Shown: piece after piece, positions 1 through 14,874 of the stretch | Layout of the letters: each line of letters starts with the position of its first letter | Numbering within the stretch: position 1 is the stretch's first letter | Origin: Sitta carolinensis | Taxonomy: Eukaryota > Chordata > Aves > Passeriformes > Sittidae | Direction of reading: 5' to 3' | Length of the DNA stretch: 64,000 nucleotides | Assembly (NCBI GenBank): GCA_032173965.1 | Contig: CM063287.1 | Coordinates: 6,949,859 to 7,013,858, forward strand | Translations under genes and position numbers: made by a program | The notes under the pieces: generated by a model | Told to the model about the DNA's origin: nothing | The model's input: the letters and a program-made list of their open reading frames with translations, nothing else | Databases searched by the model: none

Positions 1-3000
1 AACAGAAGAGGACAAGACACTGGAAGACCCCAACAAAACAAATCAGACTGTACTCTGACCCTGAAAAAACTGGCTCTAGTTGCAAATCATTGGATGTTCA
101 AGAAAAAAAAAAAGTCTAACTGTAAGGCAGCTGGAAGACAAGCTTTTGGCTTCCTTGTATTCCAGCTTGAAAAGTTTATAGTTTAAGCACTTAAGGGAGT
201 TTTTACATTAAGACAGTAAGAAATTATTTTTCTTATGCTGTATTTTTTGCTTAGCTGATTTTGGATGGAAACTGGAATGTCCTGAATGCAACAAAACCAA
301 CCAAACAAAACTCCTCAAAAGCCCACAAGTATTTCAGAATTTAAGGGAACTATTTTACACACAGCAGAGGAACAGAACCAACATATATAACAGACCTTTC
401 TTCATTTAAGGCAAACACATTAAATCAAAGTATTATTCTTTATAGTTAGTGTTGGTAAGATACCTATTTCTGACCTTCCCATCTTTGAGATTAGGCCTTT
501 CCTGCCTCAGGTATTAATCACAGTGAAAGGAAAAAATGGGTCAGACAGGAATCTACATCTACTAGTAGGTTTCTGAAGCTTCCCAGTCTGAATTCCTTCC
601 TCACTTTTCCCCACTTGAGAGAGATTCTTTTTTTCCATACAAGTGAGGAAAAGAAAATAAGATCAGTTTGGACTTCAACAACATGTGGGAAAGCAACTCA
701 CAGACCATCTCACTTTACACCATAAAGATGTTATGCCTAGTCTCTGAATACTTGGTTTCACAGACTTCAAATGTTCATCTTGCATCTTCAGCTTTCAGAA
801 ACGTTTTCTTAGTCCCCTCAGTTTGTATATATTCACAGCTGTATAAACAAGTTTATTCTTATGGTTTCTTTGAATCATGGAATATAACTCAGATGAAAAT
901 TAAAAGAAAATACATTTCCCTAGGACAAGACCTGAAGTGAACAGTTAGAGCACAAAAGTGAAATTCTGCATGGGGTGGATACTTAGTTCTTCCTCTTGCT
1001 ATGCATAAGGGGTGATGCAGCACAATCTGAAAGGATGACTAATCCCTGAGCATGACCTTTGGCAGCAACAACAGAGCAATGGGTGTAGCTGGAACCAGTA
1101 TTATTATATTTAATGGTTTGCTGTCTTTTTGGTTTGGGGAGAGGAGAAAACAGGGCAAGAACAAGGATGGGAAGGAAGAACAAGACTCAGAAGAGGGTTG
1201 TGTGAAGTTACCCAATGTGGAGTCCAACCCCAAAACTGGTGAGACCACAGAAACAACTTGCATTGCCAGAACACAAAAGCAGGGCAGCATCAAGGACTAC
1301 TGGTTTGGTGAGGAAATGTGTGGAATATAAGGAGTTAAAAGAGAGATTACAAAACTTAGCCCAAGCCCTGATGCAAGTAAGCAGCTCTTGTGGAAGTCTG
1401 GCCAACATTTTGGGTACAGCAATGGATTCGCATCCCCAGGCTTGTTGTGGTTTCTTCCTCCCTGAGGTGGTCTACATAAGATATCCCAATCAAGAATCCA
1501 CTGTTTGTCACAGCCAGTACTCAAAGTTAGACAGTACAGCCTGACCCCACTATGTTAGCACTAATTCTGCAAGTAAGGATGAGAGGCTGTTTCTGAGAAG
1601 CAGCAATGGCACACGGCCCCAAGCCCCCCACATTCCAGACTACACTGTCAAGAGTTTCCAGTTTGTCCTTGTGTGGCAAAAAAACCCATCTCCAATGCTG
1701 AGAACACGAATTAAAACCATAAAGTACAGAAAATGTTCTGACTTCAGACTGTCAGTACTGACAGTAGACATGTAAGTGCCATCTGTTTAAAACACACAAG
1801 CAAACGATGCACAGGGAGGATAAGGATCAAGCTCCATTCATGTGTCTGTGCAGGAAGGAGCAGTGGGACTACAGGACTTTGCAACACACAAGGACAGGAG
1901 GGCCTGTGTTTCTTCAAGGGCAGGGCTCGCTCATTTTCCCTCTTTATAGTCCAACAAAGAAACACAGACATTTTCAGAAAAGCTGACTGCTTGGCTTGTC
2001 TTTCTTCCGAAGTTTTACTTGTCTTGGAAAAGGGTAATACGAAGTTATTTTAGATATGACTCTCTGGAATAAGCAGCTTGGATAACGATCAACACTCATC
2101 TGTTTTTGTTCATGCTTCCACTGCAAGTCATTTGCTTCAATACTGCAGGAAATTGATCTTCACCGACTCACTTGTCCACCTCTGTTAAACTGATATTTTG
2201 TTGATTAAATGCTAAAATAACTATCAAAAAACATTGAGGTGTTTCTGATTGACATATTAAAAGGGAACAGAGGGAGAACTTTGCCTGCCCCCCACCTGAC
2301 TACTGCTACAGTGTCATGTCAAGCTAAGCAAAACACCAACAACATACTTGCCTACAACTTTTCATGGCCAGTATTTCTGTGAGGCTTCCCCAGAGCAGCA
2401 AACAGGCTGTTTGCTGTCAAGGACTAATCCTAGCCCACACTGACTCTAACAAATTTACCATCCTCACATGGTATTCACAGCTATTCCTAAAGGCCTTAGC
2501 AAGAATTAAGGCAAGTATGTAGAGGATGAAGAGATCCTGAAGCTAAAATTAGAGGTCAAGGTTAATATCATGGACAATGCATTTATCTATAGTTTTAATC
2601 AATGTGTATCGAAACTTATATACTAAATACTTAAAAACAGATTATGTATAAACACAATAAAGGCAGCAGAGTAAGAGACATCAGTTTCACAAATCAAACT
2701 TTCAGACTGTACATAAAAGCTCTAAATCACTTGAGATGGAATTGGGAAAGCTGCCTATATGGATATGGTTTTGGAATTCTTATTGTTTCAATTTCCAGTA
2801 AAACGTTAGAACACATGCATGTATGCACATACACACTGCATCTCTTTTTAACCTACACTTCACCTGAAAAGAACTAAGATGATTATTTACTTATTTTTGA
2901 GCAAATATTGCAGTATTGTTGCTGCATCCAAAAACTGCATTAAGTGAACCTTGTGCAACAAAATCACTTACAGAACTTTGTACTTAATTTATAAATACTT

Positions 3001-6000
3001 CAAATAAGTTAAATGAGAGTAAAAAAGAAATCAAATGTCCTTACCTATGGAGAAACACTGAAGTCCTTGACTTGATTTAAATGTTTTGTTTACCCTCAAC
3101 AGATGACACTTGTGTTTTAAATACATGACAAAACATAACTGAAAACAAAGGAAGTATTTCAACATGCAAAAAAATTATCTATAGATGTATCTGTCTATAC
3201 AGCATTAATGAATTACACAAGCAATGTAAAAAAATCCTAAGAAAAATGAAGCCCCACAGAACACTGTTCAAAACACCAATATGCATCAACTCTCCTACGA
3301 AAGCAAAATCAGCAGCTCTCCTTGTTAGAAGCCAGAGACCAAGTGTATATTCTTGAGTTGTAGCAGTCTCGTACTTGTCTCCTTTCCATTAATTTTTTTT
3401 TTCCCCAAGGTAAAAGAATAAAAATTTCTGAGAAGGAAACCCCTCCTCTATTTTAAGAGAGGGTTTAACTCAATGAAAAGCACTGAGCACCTCAGTTAGA
3501 TGGTGGTGACAAACCACTCCTCCTCTATTGATTCACAATGCAGGAGATCCTGCACAGTGTTAAGCATAGCAATAAAGTGGCCTAGAGTTGAACTTTATCA
3601 ACTAAGACTTCATATTACAGGTAAAAATCTCAAGATAGTGCCCAATGTATCAGAAGCAGCACAGGAGAAACTGGAGATGAAACAAAAAAACCCCAAAAAC
3701 ACTTGGAATTACTCCATTGCCTTAGCAGAATGGACACTATCCTACAGATGGGATGAATGCTATTTTCCACAAAAATGAAGCCTTCCCTCCACTCAGCTCT
3801 GCCTGAACTAAGCAAAAAGTTAAGTAAGCATTCTTGCTTTACCTTTTAAGAGAAACTGATCCAACCTAAATAGTCTCCTTTCTACTGGGTGGGGTTTTGC
3901 CAAAAGGGAGACAAATGTCTCAATCCCAAGATTTTCTGCAAATGTTAACTTCCACTGACATTCTTTCAGCCCTCTAATCCACGCTGCCCTCTCCTCTTCC
4001 TGGGAAGGTAAATGAGAGGCAGCTCAATGTAAATTGGATGCCAACATTCCCATCCCAGCCAGGCACTTGAAACCAGCTCTGGAAACGTATGGCCTTAATA
4101 TATCCTTGTCACATGCTATGAGCCAAGCTCTACATCAAGAGCTTATTTTAATGCTAGTGCAGACCCTGATTTCTACCCAGAAAAAGTGGAATGTGTAGAA
4201 CCAGCTCTTACAGCTCCAAATTGCTCCTGTGGTTGAAACAGAGACAAGAGCCATGATAATGTCTGATAATCTGATCACCAGCAACTCACGAGGTCTCACC
4301 ACCAAGATAAATATCATGGCAAGAACCCGAGAGCTGAGCATTTGCCATCAGAAATGGAGCCCTAGGGGAGCTACAGTTATAAACAGGCAGCTCGGAACAG
4401 TCATGGCTGAAGACACACAGAAAGCCCTTCAGAAGTTACTCCTGAACGTGGATAATAATTAGCTTGGGACATCTTAGTCTCAGGTCAATGATTAATATTT
4501 TTAATGCCTGAAAATTCCCTAAGCCACTTGCATTTGAAGCTCTAGATATGCTTCACCTTCAGAGATTAAAAAGACCGATCCACTTCCAGCCTGACTTACA
4601 GCCAACTGAAAATTAAATTCACTTGTATCAGTATATACTACCTATATTTACAAAATGCATCCATCAACATATAAGAATATTGCCAAAGTCAGAAGGTATG
4701 TCCTTTTTTCAAAGGTACAAGAAAAAATACAGCACGTTGCAAACCAACATCTTTTACTGTCTTAGATAAGCAAACAGAGCTTGAGGAAGCTTCCTTGCTG
4801 CCAGAACCCCCTATATAAATAAAAATGCACAGTCATTAATAAATACTGCATAGAGGACTTGAACAGAAATATGATTAAAGATGCAGTTAGATATACCTAT
4901 TTTCACATCTTGAAATAATCACAGGGGGGTTATTTTTTGGCTTTGGTTGGGCATTTTTGTTTTCTTTTTTAGTCTCTTGCTACTACTGCTTCCAAATACC
5001 TGGACTGAAAGATGAGCTTTTTTTAAAGAAAGGTTTCACTACATTGTGCTTTCAAAATGGCCTCAGTAACTTCTATGGTGCTAATTATTTAATAAAATTA
5101 AAAGCCGCAGTTTAAACATGTTACATGTACAGGAAGGAAAATGAAAAGAAACCACTAGACTTCCTTTACACTCCTGAGCTCCTAATAATGAACAGAAGGG
5201 ATTTTGGTACACATGCTAAACATTTGCCCAATTGCAACTTCACAACTCCAAGCACACTTATGTCTCCCTCATGGAATAACAGAGTCTGCAGTCCAGATTA
5301 ACAAGACCATTTAAACACACTTCTTGCCTAAATAATCCAAAGATATCTTAAAAATCTTTAACTATCTGCAACTAGGCAAGTTCATGCAAACACCACTTCT
5401 GTTTGCTTAAAAAAAATGTACAAAAGAAACCCAAAACATAAAACCATGTCCAACACTCAGGTGCAGTAAAACACACAGGTTACAGCTGGCTGGTGGTATT
5501 TTGTGCTTCCCACAAAAGCAAGCTCTGCAAATGAACTCTCAAAGCCAGGGAAGGCAGAGCTGAGGAATCTCTCCAGGCTTACTCCCAAAGCCCACGACCA
5601 ACACATCCACACTGAAGATTATGAAATGAAAAGCCTGGATGTGACCTGGAGTCAAGCACCTGTGCACAGCAGCACGAGTGCAGCATTCCCAGTCACCACC
5701 TTCTGCACATGCAGTCAGTCCCACATCAGCCCAAGGACTCCACCCAAATTCCCCTAAAGCCACAGCCTACAGCTATCACCCACCCTGCTGCTTACAGGCC
5801 CTTCAGAAGGCTACAGACACACTCCTGTCCTGAGAATTTTCAGAATGAAAGACTATCATCAGCACTAAGATGCCCAAGTGATTAAAAAGAAGGAAAGAAA
5901 CCAACTTGATGATGACAGAGCTAAAAGCAACCCAAAATGATGCATAAAATGCCTCTCTGTCCACCTGGCCAACCCTCACCTGTTTTGGATTATGAACTCT

Positions 6001-9000
6001 TCAGCACAGAGAATCACCACCTTCTAACATTTTATATAAGAGTGCCACATGTCTCTATAGAGTCACATAAATTATCTCTTCCCTGGAACAATGTCCTGGC
6101 TTTCCTGGGGAAAGGGCCTTGTCTCCCATGAGGTGTGAACCAGATACTGTGGAACTTCATGGAAAAAATCCACCATCAGCTGAAAATGGGCTTGGGACCA
6201 AGGACATGTAATAACCTCACATTATGTATTCCTCTCACAGAATAAATTAGAACAACAATTTAGAGAGCAAGGTCCACAAGGATCTTTTGCATAAATAGTA
6301 TGTAACAGAACAGCAGAGCAATCCATGTTTATTTAGGATTACCTGTCACTGAACTGCAGATCCAAGAGCTCTACAGAGAAAACTATGCCATTATTTACTT
6401 ATTTCTTGCTAAATTATTAGTAGCTCCCAGCAGTTTTGAAAAATCCTCATTAGATGATGTTAGGTTTTCCCTCATCTGAAGCAGTGCTACAACATAAATA
6501 TAGGAAGAAAGTATGATAAAGTCTTCAGACTTCTAAAAATGACACTACCCTAAGACATTTATCTACTTTTCACTTGAATTCAGGACCAGAGGAAGGGGCA
6601 CTTCTTCACCTGCTCCTCCCAGCAACAGGGCAGAAATATTACCTGAATTTCACAGAGAATTGAGGCTTACTCTGCAATCCACAATCAACTGTGTTACACC
6701 TGCTTGTTTCTGCTAAAATGCTCAGTGAAATACTGCATTTTGGCATTCAAATTGTTATTAAACTCTACAAGTTGAAAGTTGCTAGAAACAGTTCATATCC
6801 ACTGAGATTCTGCTTGATTATGAAAATCCAAGTAATACTGCTTTCTCACAGGTTTACAGACCAGCAAAAGAGTGCTTAGCACCAAACCCTTGTATTAACT
6901 TTCTTTAAAAGCCTCTCTGCAGCTCAGCAAGGCAGGCTGAGTCTCTGCCAACCCCCAGTCACAGCCTCCTCTCTCCTCCCTCTCGGTCTGTATGCCTTGA
7001 CATACAGAATCACCTTCCTGAATTTGTGCCTTGTCATTTCAACCTTCCTATGAAAACTCCTTCCACCTCACACGCCATTTGCAGCCAACAGCTAACCTCA
7101 GTACATTCAGGGTAGTCAGTCAGAACCCCCCAAACATGGCATTATTTATGCAGGTAATGCCCTCAGGTCCTAGATGTGGCCTTTCAAGGAGCACTCCCCC
7201 CTCCATGTTCCACTCAAAATCCTGCCAATAATGTCCTGAAGTCTCAGTATCTGAACTGCTTTAAAAAATGCCCTTGCTGCAGCTCTGAGTTCATATCAAG
7301 TTTCTGGCAGTGTCCTGCTGCCTTAGTTTGCAATATGTTTCTAATGCCACAAATCACTTTCTTCCTCACTGCACCAACCTGAAACACACGAAATGAGTCT
7401 TCATTTTACCTCCACATACTCTGCCTTATTCATTTCACATAAGACAGGAAAAATTTAACTCTGATTAAAGGAAATTGCACAGACAGAGATGGTGAGTAAG
7501 CTATGAGCAACCGTCCAAAGATTTCTTCTAACAAAAGAGAACTCCAAGGAGATAGTTTCCATCAGGTTTTATTAGCTGTAATATTGTGTGTATGTGCTTA
7601 GAAACTTCAGAAATCTACGCTGTGGAGTTGATGATATTATAAAGAAGAATGCCAGTTAAAATAAAGCAGCTTTAACAACCTATTGCAGCACCCACACTGT
7701 GCCTAAATAATAATTACGCACAAAAATGACAAGTTCTAAATGCCAAGATTGCCGTTGTATCATCAGTGTGGATAAGGAGTGCACTTATTCACATACTTGA
7801 GGTTTAGCATAATTTGCTTTCCTATTAAACTCAACACAGTATTTTCTGCTATTATACTATATTATAGTGACTACATAATTGTAAGGTACATCATACCTAC
7901 AGTAAATAATCAAGTAATCAAATACACTTGTCAAAGAGAAGCCATTCAAGAAGAAACATTTTATCCACATCTTTAAGAATTATAAGCAGATTTAACCAAG
8001 AAAGAAAACACTGTGGTAAAATGAATAAGTGTGGAATAAAGCATAGGCTACCATGGTTTAGTTTTGTTTCAGCAAGTTAAAAAACTCAAAGTATTTTGGT
8101 AAAAGCCTAAGGAAGAACTATTGACACATTCTCCTCTGTGCACACTAATATCAGACAGTTAAGCACAACCACCACATTTAGAAAAATAACTCTCACTATC
8201 ATTCAAGGAGAACATAAATCTGAAAATCCAAACATTCTGGCAGCAGATATACTCCTCCTCACCAGCCTTTATCAAGGCACCCCACAGTCACATGCAGGAT
8301 AAAGCAACCTTTTGCATCTTCCTTTCTGGAATGACCACTTAAAATTATAGCAAAAGACAGCTAATTAGAGCAATGGACAACAAGTCAAAAAGGAGTGTCA
8401 AGGCATTTCAGCATTCAGCAAAGTTTACAACGTCTTCTCTGCACTAAATCAAAAACAGCTCATCATTTCTATTAGCCTGCAGCATGCAGATTTTCATTAA
8501 CGTAACTCATAAATAATGTTCTTCACACTTCTTGAAAAAAAAAAGAGAAAAACAACCAAAAAAACCCCCAATACCATGCTGCTTTGTAAAAATAATTTCC
8601 AAGTCATTACTCTTGACCATGTTTCTCTTTGTAGTTCAGTTGCTGCAGGACTTCTTTTTCCAGAGCTTCCGTGCCTCTGCCCAACCACAAGCTCTGTTCA
8701 ATCTTTTTGTGGATTGTGCATTTCTTTCTTAAAGACCATTGCATTTCTCAATCAAGTATTTATGCTTTCAACAATATCACAATAAGTTGCAAGTCAGTTT
8801 TTTAATAACAGGATACAGCACTTATCCAGAGACAAAATCCTTAAGACCACCTGATAACATCTTCTGGGTTAAACCCCACAATTAAGCACAGCAAATGTTC
8901 ATCATGCATATTTTAACATTTTCAGTTAAAGAATTACTGTAAAACAGTAAAATTGTTTTTATGCATGGCGTGACAGGACCATACATCAAAGAACCTGTTT

Positions 9001-9188
9001 CTCACCTTATTCCATGCATGGCTGATAGCAAGCAGACACTTTAAATGACAAAATCCACTTGTAAAAATTTTATCAATACAGTAAAAACTGCACACAAAGT
9101 TGAATTAGCTGATCACATGCATGAGTAACTAATATATTTTTTTTTCCTCTAGTCATGTGCTGTTATAGAACTGAAATGTCTTTCTTAC
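1..9188 (-). other. BICC1: BICC1 intron 2, proximal part
   Basis: This is AT-rich, stop-dense sequence downstream of exon 2 on the minus strand, starting with the GTAAGA donor at 9188. I see no further exon, RNA gene or recognisable mobile element in it. Slightly more GC-rich stretches at 5.5-5.8 kb and 6.9-7.3 kb carry short open frames without similarity to any protein I know. The intron continues past position 1. Confidence 0.8.
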
Positions 9189-9235
9189 CTTCTGAAAAAA
9201 GTCTTCCCCACTTTTCCCTTTGCCCTCTGCAGCGG
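9189..9235 (-). CDS. BICC1: BICC1 exon 2 (47-nt exon)
   Basis: This short internal exon is too small to stand out as an open frame. Read on the minus strand it is preceded by a TTTGTTTTACAG acceptor and followed by a GTAAGA donor. With the G carried over from exon 1 it encodes AAAEGKGKSGEDFFQK (residues 68-83) and ends in phase 0. That peptide follows LEAMLQ directly in vertebrate BICC1 (recalled; human differs at about one residue). Frame, splice sites and peptide all agree with exon 1, so the call is strong. The next expected exon, which encodes the IMEETNTQIAWPSKLK stretch leading to the first KH domain, would need GGCCA on the plus strand in a specific context. The GGCCA occurrences found at positions 1-9188 do not fit, so exon 3 is outside the window. 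Confidence 0.93.
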
Positions 9236-12200
9236 CTGTAAAACAAATGTGGGATCTGGTTACTAAATACACAGGAGAAAATTTGCAGGCTTACATATAG
9301 AAATTCTCAGTGAGTACACACTACTGTAAAATAACTCTGGGTATTTTTCTTTTTTGCAATAAACATTTGTCAACAACTGAGTAATATCCAGATCAACCTT
9401 TTTTACAAGTCATTTGCCAAGGATGGAGTCTGAACCCTTCCTATTAGCCAACCCCAGCTCTAACACACTGGTACATATTTCAGTTACAAAATACGCACGG
9501 TCTAAGTGTAACAATTTAGTCACACTGCATATACTTTGCCCTGAAATTCTACCAACAGCAGGATCAAAAGAAAGCTAAGAGAGCACAAGAGTTGCTGTAT
9601 TGAGTATCACATTATTCAGTGATCTCAAGACCACGACCTGGATTATCTTCCACTTGTATTTAAACCTGCCACTGCAAGTTTAGTTAATGCAAATCATAGC
9701 ACTTAAAGTGATACATCTATTTGCACATGGCTTATGTTGTAGGTTATCTGTGTTAAACTAGCAACCAGTTCAAAACACAGCAGCTCAAACTGATTATGAA
9801 GAGGATCATTTCCTTTTCCCTGGAGAAAGGGATGCCTTCAAAAAGAACTCCAAGGCTGGAAAAGAGTTTCCTGAATGGTACAGGATTACTGAAGCAATTC
9901 ACATGCCTGTTTTTCTTTTTGTATTTCTCATGTACAAAACTCGAGTTCACATTCTCACCCTGGCTTCAAAGCTATGTTTCAACTGCTTAGTTCTGCCCCC
10001 TCCTCCAATTACACAACCAATCCCAAACGCTAAAGGAAGCGTTAACTCAGCTAATGCAATGTGATAGCAAATGCAAGTGGGCAGATACAGGCTGAAGGCA
10101 TGATATGACTTCTACCCCAGAGGAAGAAGTGCCTCGACACTTGAAATAAGCTTTTCAAAATCTCAATAACAACACAAATACCACAGAGAACAGCACATTA
10201 GCAAGTTTTATCTAATACAGTTCAGAAGTTCATGATTCGAGTCCAGGGCAGGCAGAGTAGAGGGAGCAAATGAAGCCTGTCAAGCACTCATCTTGCTGCA
10301 GGAAATTCCAAACTCCCCAGTTCCACAAGTCTGAGCAAAAAATCCCTCCCTATCTTCAAAACCCATAGGTGCCTGTATAAGAAGAGCAAAATGGTCCATG
10401 TTTCACCAGAACAAGGTTTTCTGGAAGCAGAGAAAACAACTGGGGAAGGTTTGTCTTCCAGATTTACAAGCTACTGAGATGAGCAGAAAAACACAACTTC
10501 CTTGAAGCAGCCCCTTGTGAGGGGCACATTGCTTGACATGCTTTCCATTAACTCAAGAATAGAGAGGAGATGCTTTTGGGAAGAGAGGACCACCACCACT
10601 CTATTTCAAGTGGAACATGGCACCACCAAGCTTTGAATCAAAGGGTACACAAGATAAATTGGAGATGAGAACATGACAGAAGTGTGGCTGAAGTTGCAGT
10701 TTTGAGAAGAGACAGATTTTCTTCCAGCTGCAAATGCATAATTTCCAAACTGAATACAAACAAGAGATGGCTTAAGATAATAGCAGTGATACTCTGCAGG
10801 GCATTAAGTAGAATGCTGACAAAGCAGATTCCAAGCTTTTTATTGTAGGTTTATTTTTAATATGAGTCATTCTGGTGACCTGATTTACAGCCTGGCCCCA
10901 CCAACAGCTGATGGCACAACAGATAGAATCCAACAAGCACAGACAAAGTGGGAAAGAAAAGGGAATGAAAACATCCCAAAATGGGTTCACAGGAAAAAAA
11001 CCCACAACAGTAGAGACAATAGGCAAGTTGGAGCTAACAGCACTTCAGAAAAATCTTGAGTTAGTAACTAGTGGGTTTAGTTGTTACAACATACTTTAAA
11101 GATTTCATTACAGCTCTTCTGCATGTCAGATGCTTTCTGTCTTGTGATACCTGTGAAAAGGCAGGGCAGACCGTATGGTGGTTTTTGGAAAGACGCTGAA
11201 GTTGAAGGCCTGTACCTTAGAACAGTTCTTCATATGTTAAGAGATAGTGCAACCTGTTGGAATTCTGCCACTTCAGGTCCAAGACACAGCACTGTTTAAT
11301 CCAGGAAGAGGTATGCCTCTGATCATGCCTCATTTTTATATATTAAGGTGCTCTAGCCATTACCATCCCCATTATGCATTGAATTAATAAAGAAAAGATG
11401 CTCAGAATTGTGGCTTAAAGTATTTTGTTACACTTAAAATTAAATATTTCATTATAAAAGAAACAAAATGCATAAAAACCTGAAGACAAACCACATAAAT
11501 CAGTGTATTATGTTTCTTTTGAGGTTCGCTCTTTTCCAGATACTGTCTTCGCTTTTCCCTCCTTCCCTAATGATATAACTCTTTATACTGATTACTACTT
11601 ACTCTTTCATTTTACTTCCTAAATTTCCTCTGGTTTTTATGAGGAGCAATTAAATAAATTTAAATTCTATCAGTAGTTTATGAATTTTGTGATGCTACCC
11701 ACAATTATCTATATTTGCATGTATGTTTACTCCCAAACTAAGTATCTATGTGTAAGAAAGCTTCCAACATGTGTCTAAAATGTTTATGATTCATGTGAAA
11801 TTATCTTGAAGCCCTTCTGCTCTCTGAAGTAGGTAAAGGCAGTCCTAGCACTTCTGAAAACTGAAGGAATAGCCAAAAACAAGGGCAAGTTTATCCATTT
11901 CTTTTATAATTGAAAAGCCAAACAGATTTTGCTACAGCAAGACAAACCCAGCATCCGCTGCAGGGCAACGAGCATGAGAAGCATTCCAGTTATGAAATTC
12001 ATGCATAAGCCATTAAAAGGCAAATCATTCACAGTGCTCTCTACAAGCAGATGTAATTTAGTAAGGCATTGAGGTTTACCTCGAATTAGATAAACTGAGT
12101 TTATATAAAAGCAAACTTGAATTCATGTTTAGGCAAAAATCTCCTACGTCATCACTTCCCAAGATCATCTTTTCTAAACAAGTCTTGAGAGTATTAACCC

Positions 12201-12710
12201 CAAGTCCCAAAATAAACTTCAGCTTTGAAATAGCATATTAAGAACCTCACGATATTTACATCTCACAATGCACTCTGGCAAATTATTTTTGTAATCTTAA
12301 TACAATAATTAGATTTTCAAACCAAGCTTTATTGAAAAAAGCAAGAAGTTCTCAAGTTATCAGACACCACACAAGCCTTTTGTGGGGGGCTGAGGGGGCC
12401 AGCAGAGCTGTACCTGTGCTGCATGGAAGGCACAACAGAGCCCATCTCTACTAAATATGAAATAAGCTTTCAGATTTTCATGGACAAAATTCCACATTTT
12501 CTGAAATTAATGAATTCAAAATACTACACCAGTACAAACAACAAAGCAGTGACATTATTGCCTGGCACATGCCTTAGGAGACCACCCCACCCTTCTGCCA
12601 GGGGTCCCTGTCCCCAAAGCAGGTTTGAGAGAAATCACAAACCAAATGCCAATTAATCCAGTGGTACCTGACTTCTGACTAACAAATTGTTTCATTTCTG
12701 CCAACTCAGG

Positions 12711-12739
12711 AAATACTGTTTTCTTAGAAAACAGTATTT
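12711..12739. repeat. Perfect 13-bp inverted repeat with 3-nt spacer
   Basis: The arm aaatactgttttc at 12711-12723 and its exact reverse complement gaaaacagtattt at 12727-12739 are separated by tta. It is a short perfect hairpin inside intron 1. The stem is too short for a typical microRNA precursor and no longer terminal inverted repeat surrounds it. Confidence 0.75.
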
Positions 12740-14874
12740 ACTTTATAGTATTAAATAATCACTTAACCAACCCTCATGAACACTAGGATTACTTTTACAC
12801 AAGGTGGCTACATTGGTTTCAGAAATACAGATCAAACCTATGTAAATGTGCATAACAAGCATTTTATATTTTAAGCTATACTCTGTTTATTGTAATTTCT
12901 TCCATACCATGAAACATTTTATATTAAGATTTGTGCTTTTCAAGACATATTGGATTGCTGAGGTTCCATCCAATACAAATATGAAACAGTTGAAACAGGT
13001 GTTAACTGTTATGGTACCCATGAAGTACACCATTTGTCTACTTAATCACCAAATCACAAAAAAGGCCCAATTGTAATTTCTAGGTTCACATGGAAAAAAT
13101 GAATTTGAGCTTTCACTTCAAATGTTATTTTAGTTATTAAAAAAGTTATTACAATACAGGTCATATTTTACAGGAAGGGAACCCAAGATACACTGATTAA
13201 GTCAAGTCTTTAAATGAATTACCGTAACTCTGCTGATCTCACACGAGTTTCACGTCTTATTTTCCAAACTCCTGAAGCTACCAAAAATGCAGGGTAACTG
13301 AAGGTGACTGAGTTGGTGAGTTTGCCATTGGTTAGTGTCAAAACTTCCTCTGTTTCCATTGGAAGACTACATTTTTAAGAGAACAAAAAAGCATGCTCTC
13401 TTCAGGTCTCAACTACCATGAAACAAATATTTGCTTGCATCAAAATACTCTAACATGACAGATAACTAAATTCTAATTTCATTTTATCAAGACAAACCAA
13501 CCTAACAGAATTTCAAGAAGCTGTACAATAATATAGCCAAGGGTAAATGCTCTATTATTCTTTACCCTTCCTATACACTGAATTTGAAAGTGATTTCATA
13601 ATGCTCATGTCAAGAGTGTCCTCATGTTATTTACATTGGAGTTTTCATGAAGCTGCCAAGGAAACATGCTAGCTATGTAACAGTGTTGAATTCATTTACG
13701 CCTAACTTTCTTAATGGAATGGACAGTTCTTTATTGAAAGCCTAAGTATTTCTTCAAAGCTACTAAGCTGCTGTCATACACAAAGAAACCCAACCAGAAA
13801 CTTCTTTCATTGAACCAGAAACCACCTGACAAAGAGATTGTGTTTTCCTGTGCACCAAGTCAGACACTAACCCACACATGCTCTGAAAGCTTGCTTATAT
13901 CAAGCCAAGATAAAGAATTCCACCCCCATGACCACAGACTAAAGCCAAATTGCTGAAAATATGCCTTTAGGAATAAAAAGATAGAGTGTACATTGTTAAA
14001 GAAAAAAATCTGACCTTAAATTGAATTTGCTGAAATCCAAACAAAACAATTTTCCATTTTTCTTGTAATTGCAAAGCCAGTCTCACTTCCAGTTTTCAGC
14101 TTAGGAACTAAGAAGTCACAGAGGCAACTTAACTAAAATATACAGTCTGGCAAGAGAAGTAACAAGGCTTAAACAAGAAAGAAATCTGCATGAAAAAACT
14201 AAATATCTGAGACAGTTAACTGACATTTCAATAACATTATGTATTCTTTTTACTGCATTAATTATAATGAACTTGATAAAAATAACGTGTTACATATAGC
14301 AAGGATTAATGAAAACCCCAACATTCAAATTTTCTTGAACTTATATACAGAGAAATCTTCAGGTATTGAGGATGTTCAGTATAGACAGGTCAGGGTCAAC
14401 TGACAGTACCAGCAAAAGAGACTGAGCAAAGGGAGAAAAGCTCCAAAATTCTTGAGAAAAACTGGAACAATCAACAACCTAGAGAAAAAGCAAACTATAC
14501 CTGTCCTTACAGCATGATGACAAAAAGTAATGACAAAGTCAGGACCTACATGGTATCTGGAATATTACAGAAATTATCCACTATCTACATATTTTGTGGC
14601 AAAAGGACTCTTGGACTCAGGGTAAAAGCATCACCTTTTATTAAGAAGTCAGATAAAAGATTTCAAAAGTCCAAACAAAACCATCCATGATACAAATTTA
14701 AAACGTTTATAAGGGATCATTATTCCTCTTGTTAGAGCAGCCAAAGAAGAGCTGGAAGAATTTCAGCATGCTCAGTAAATGACAATAAGTAGCCTGTCAA
14801 ATATCTGGACAATTTTGGGTGGGTTCCACTCTATCTCCTCCTGTTAGCAGGAACTCAATATGCAACAGCTGAGC

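Noticed and set aside
1..9188. BICC1 exon 3 within the left part of the window
   Set aside because: The GGCCA sites found do not fit the required Ala-Trp-Pro context on the minus strand.
10230..10250. B-box-like gattcgagtcc suggesting a tRNA or SINE
   Set aside because: No A box lies at the right distance upstream and no cloverleaf can be drawn.
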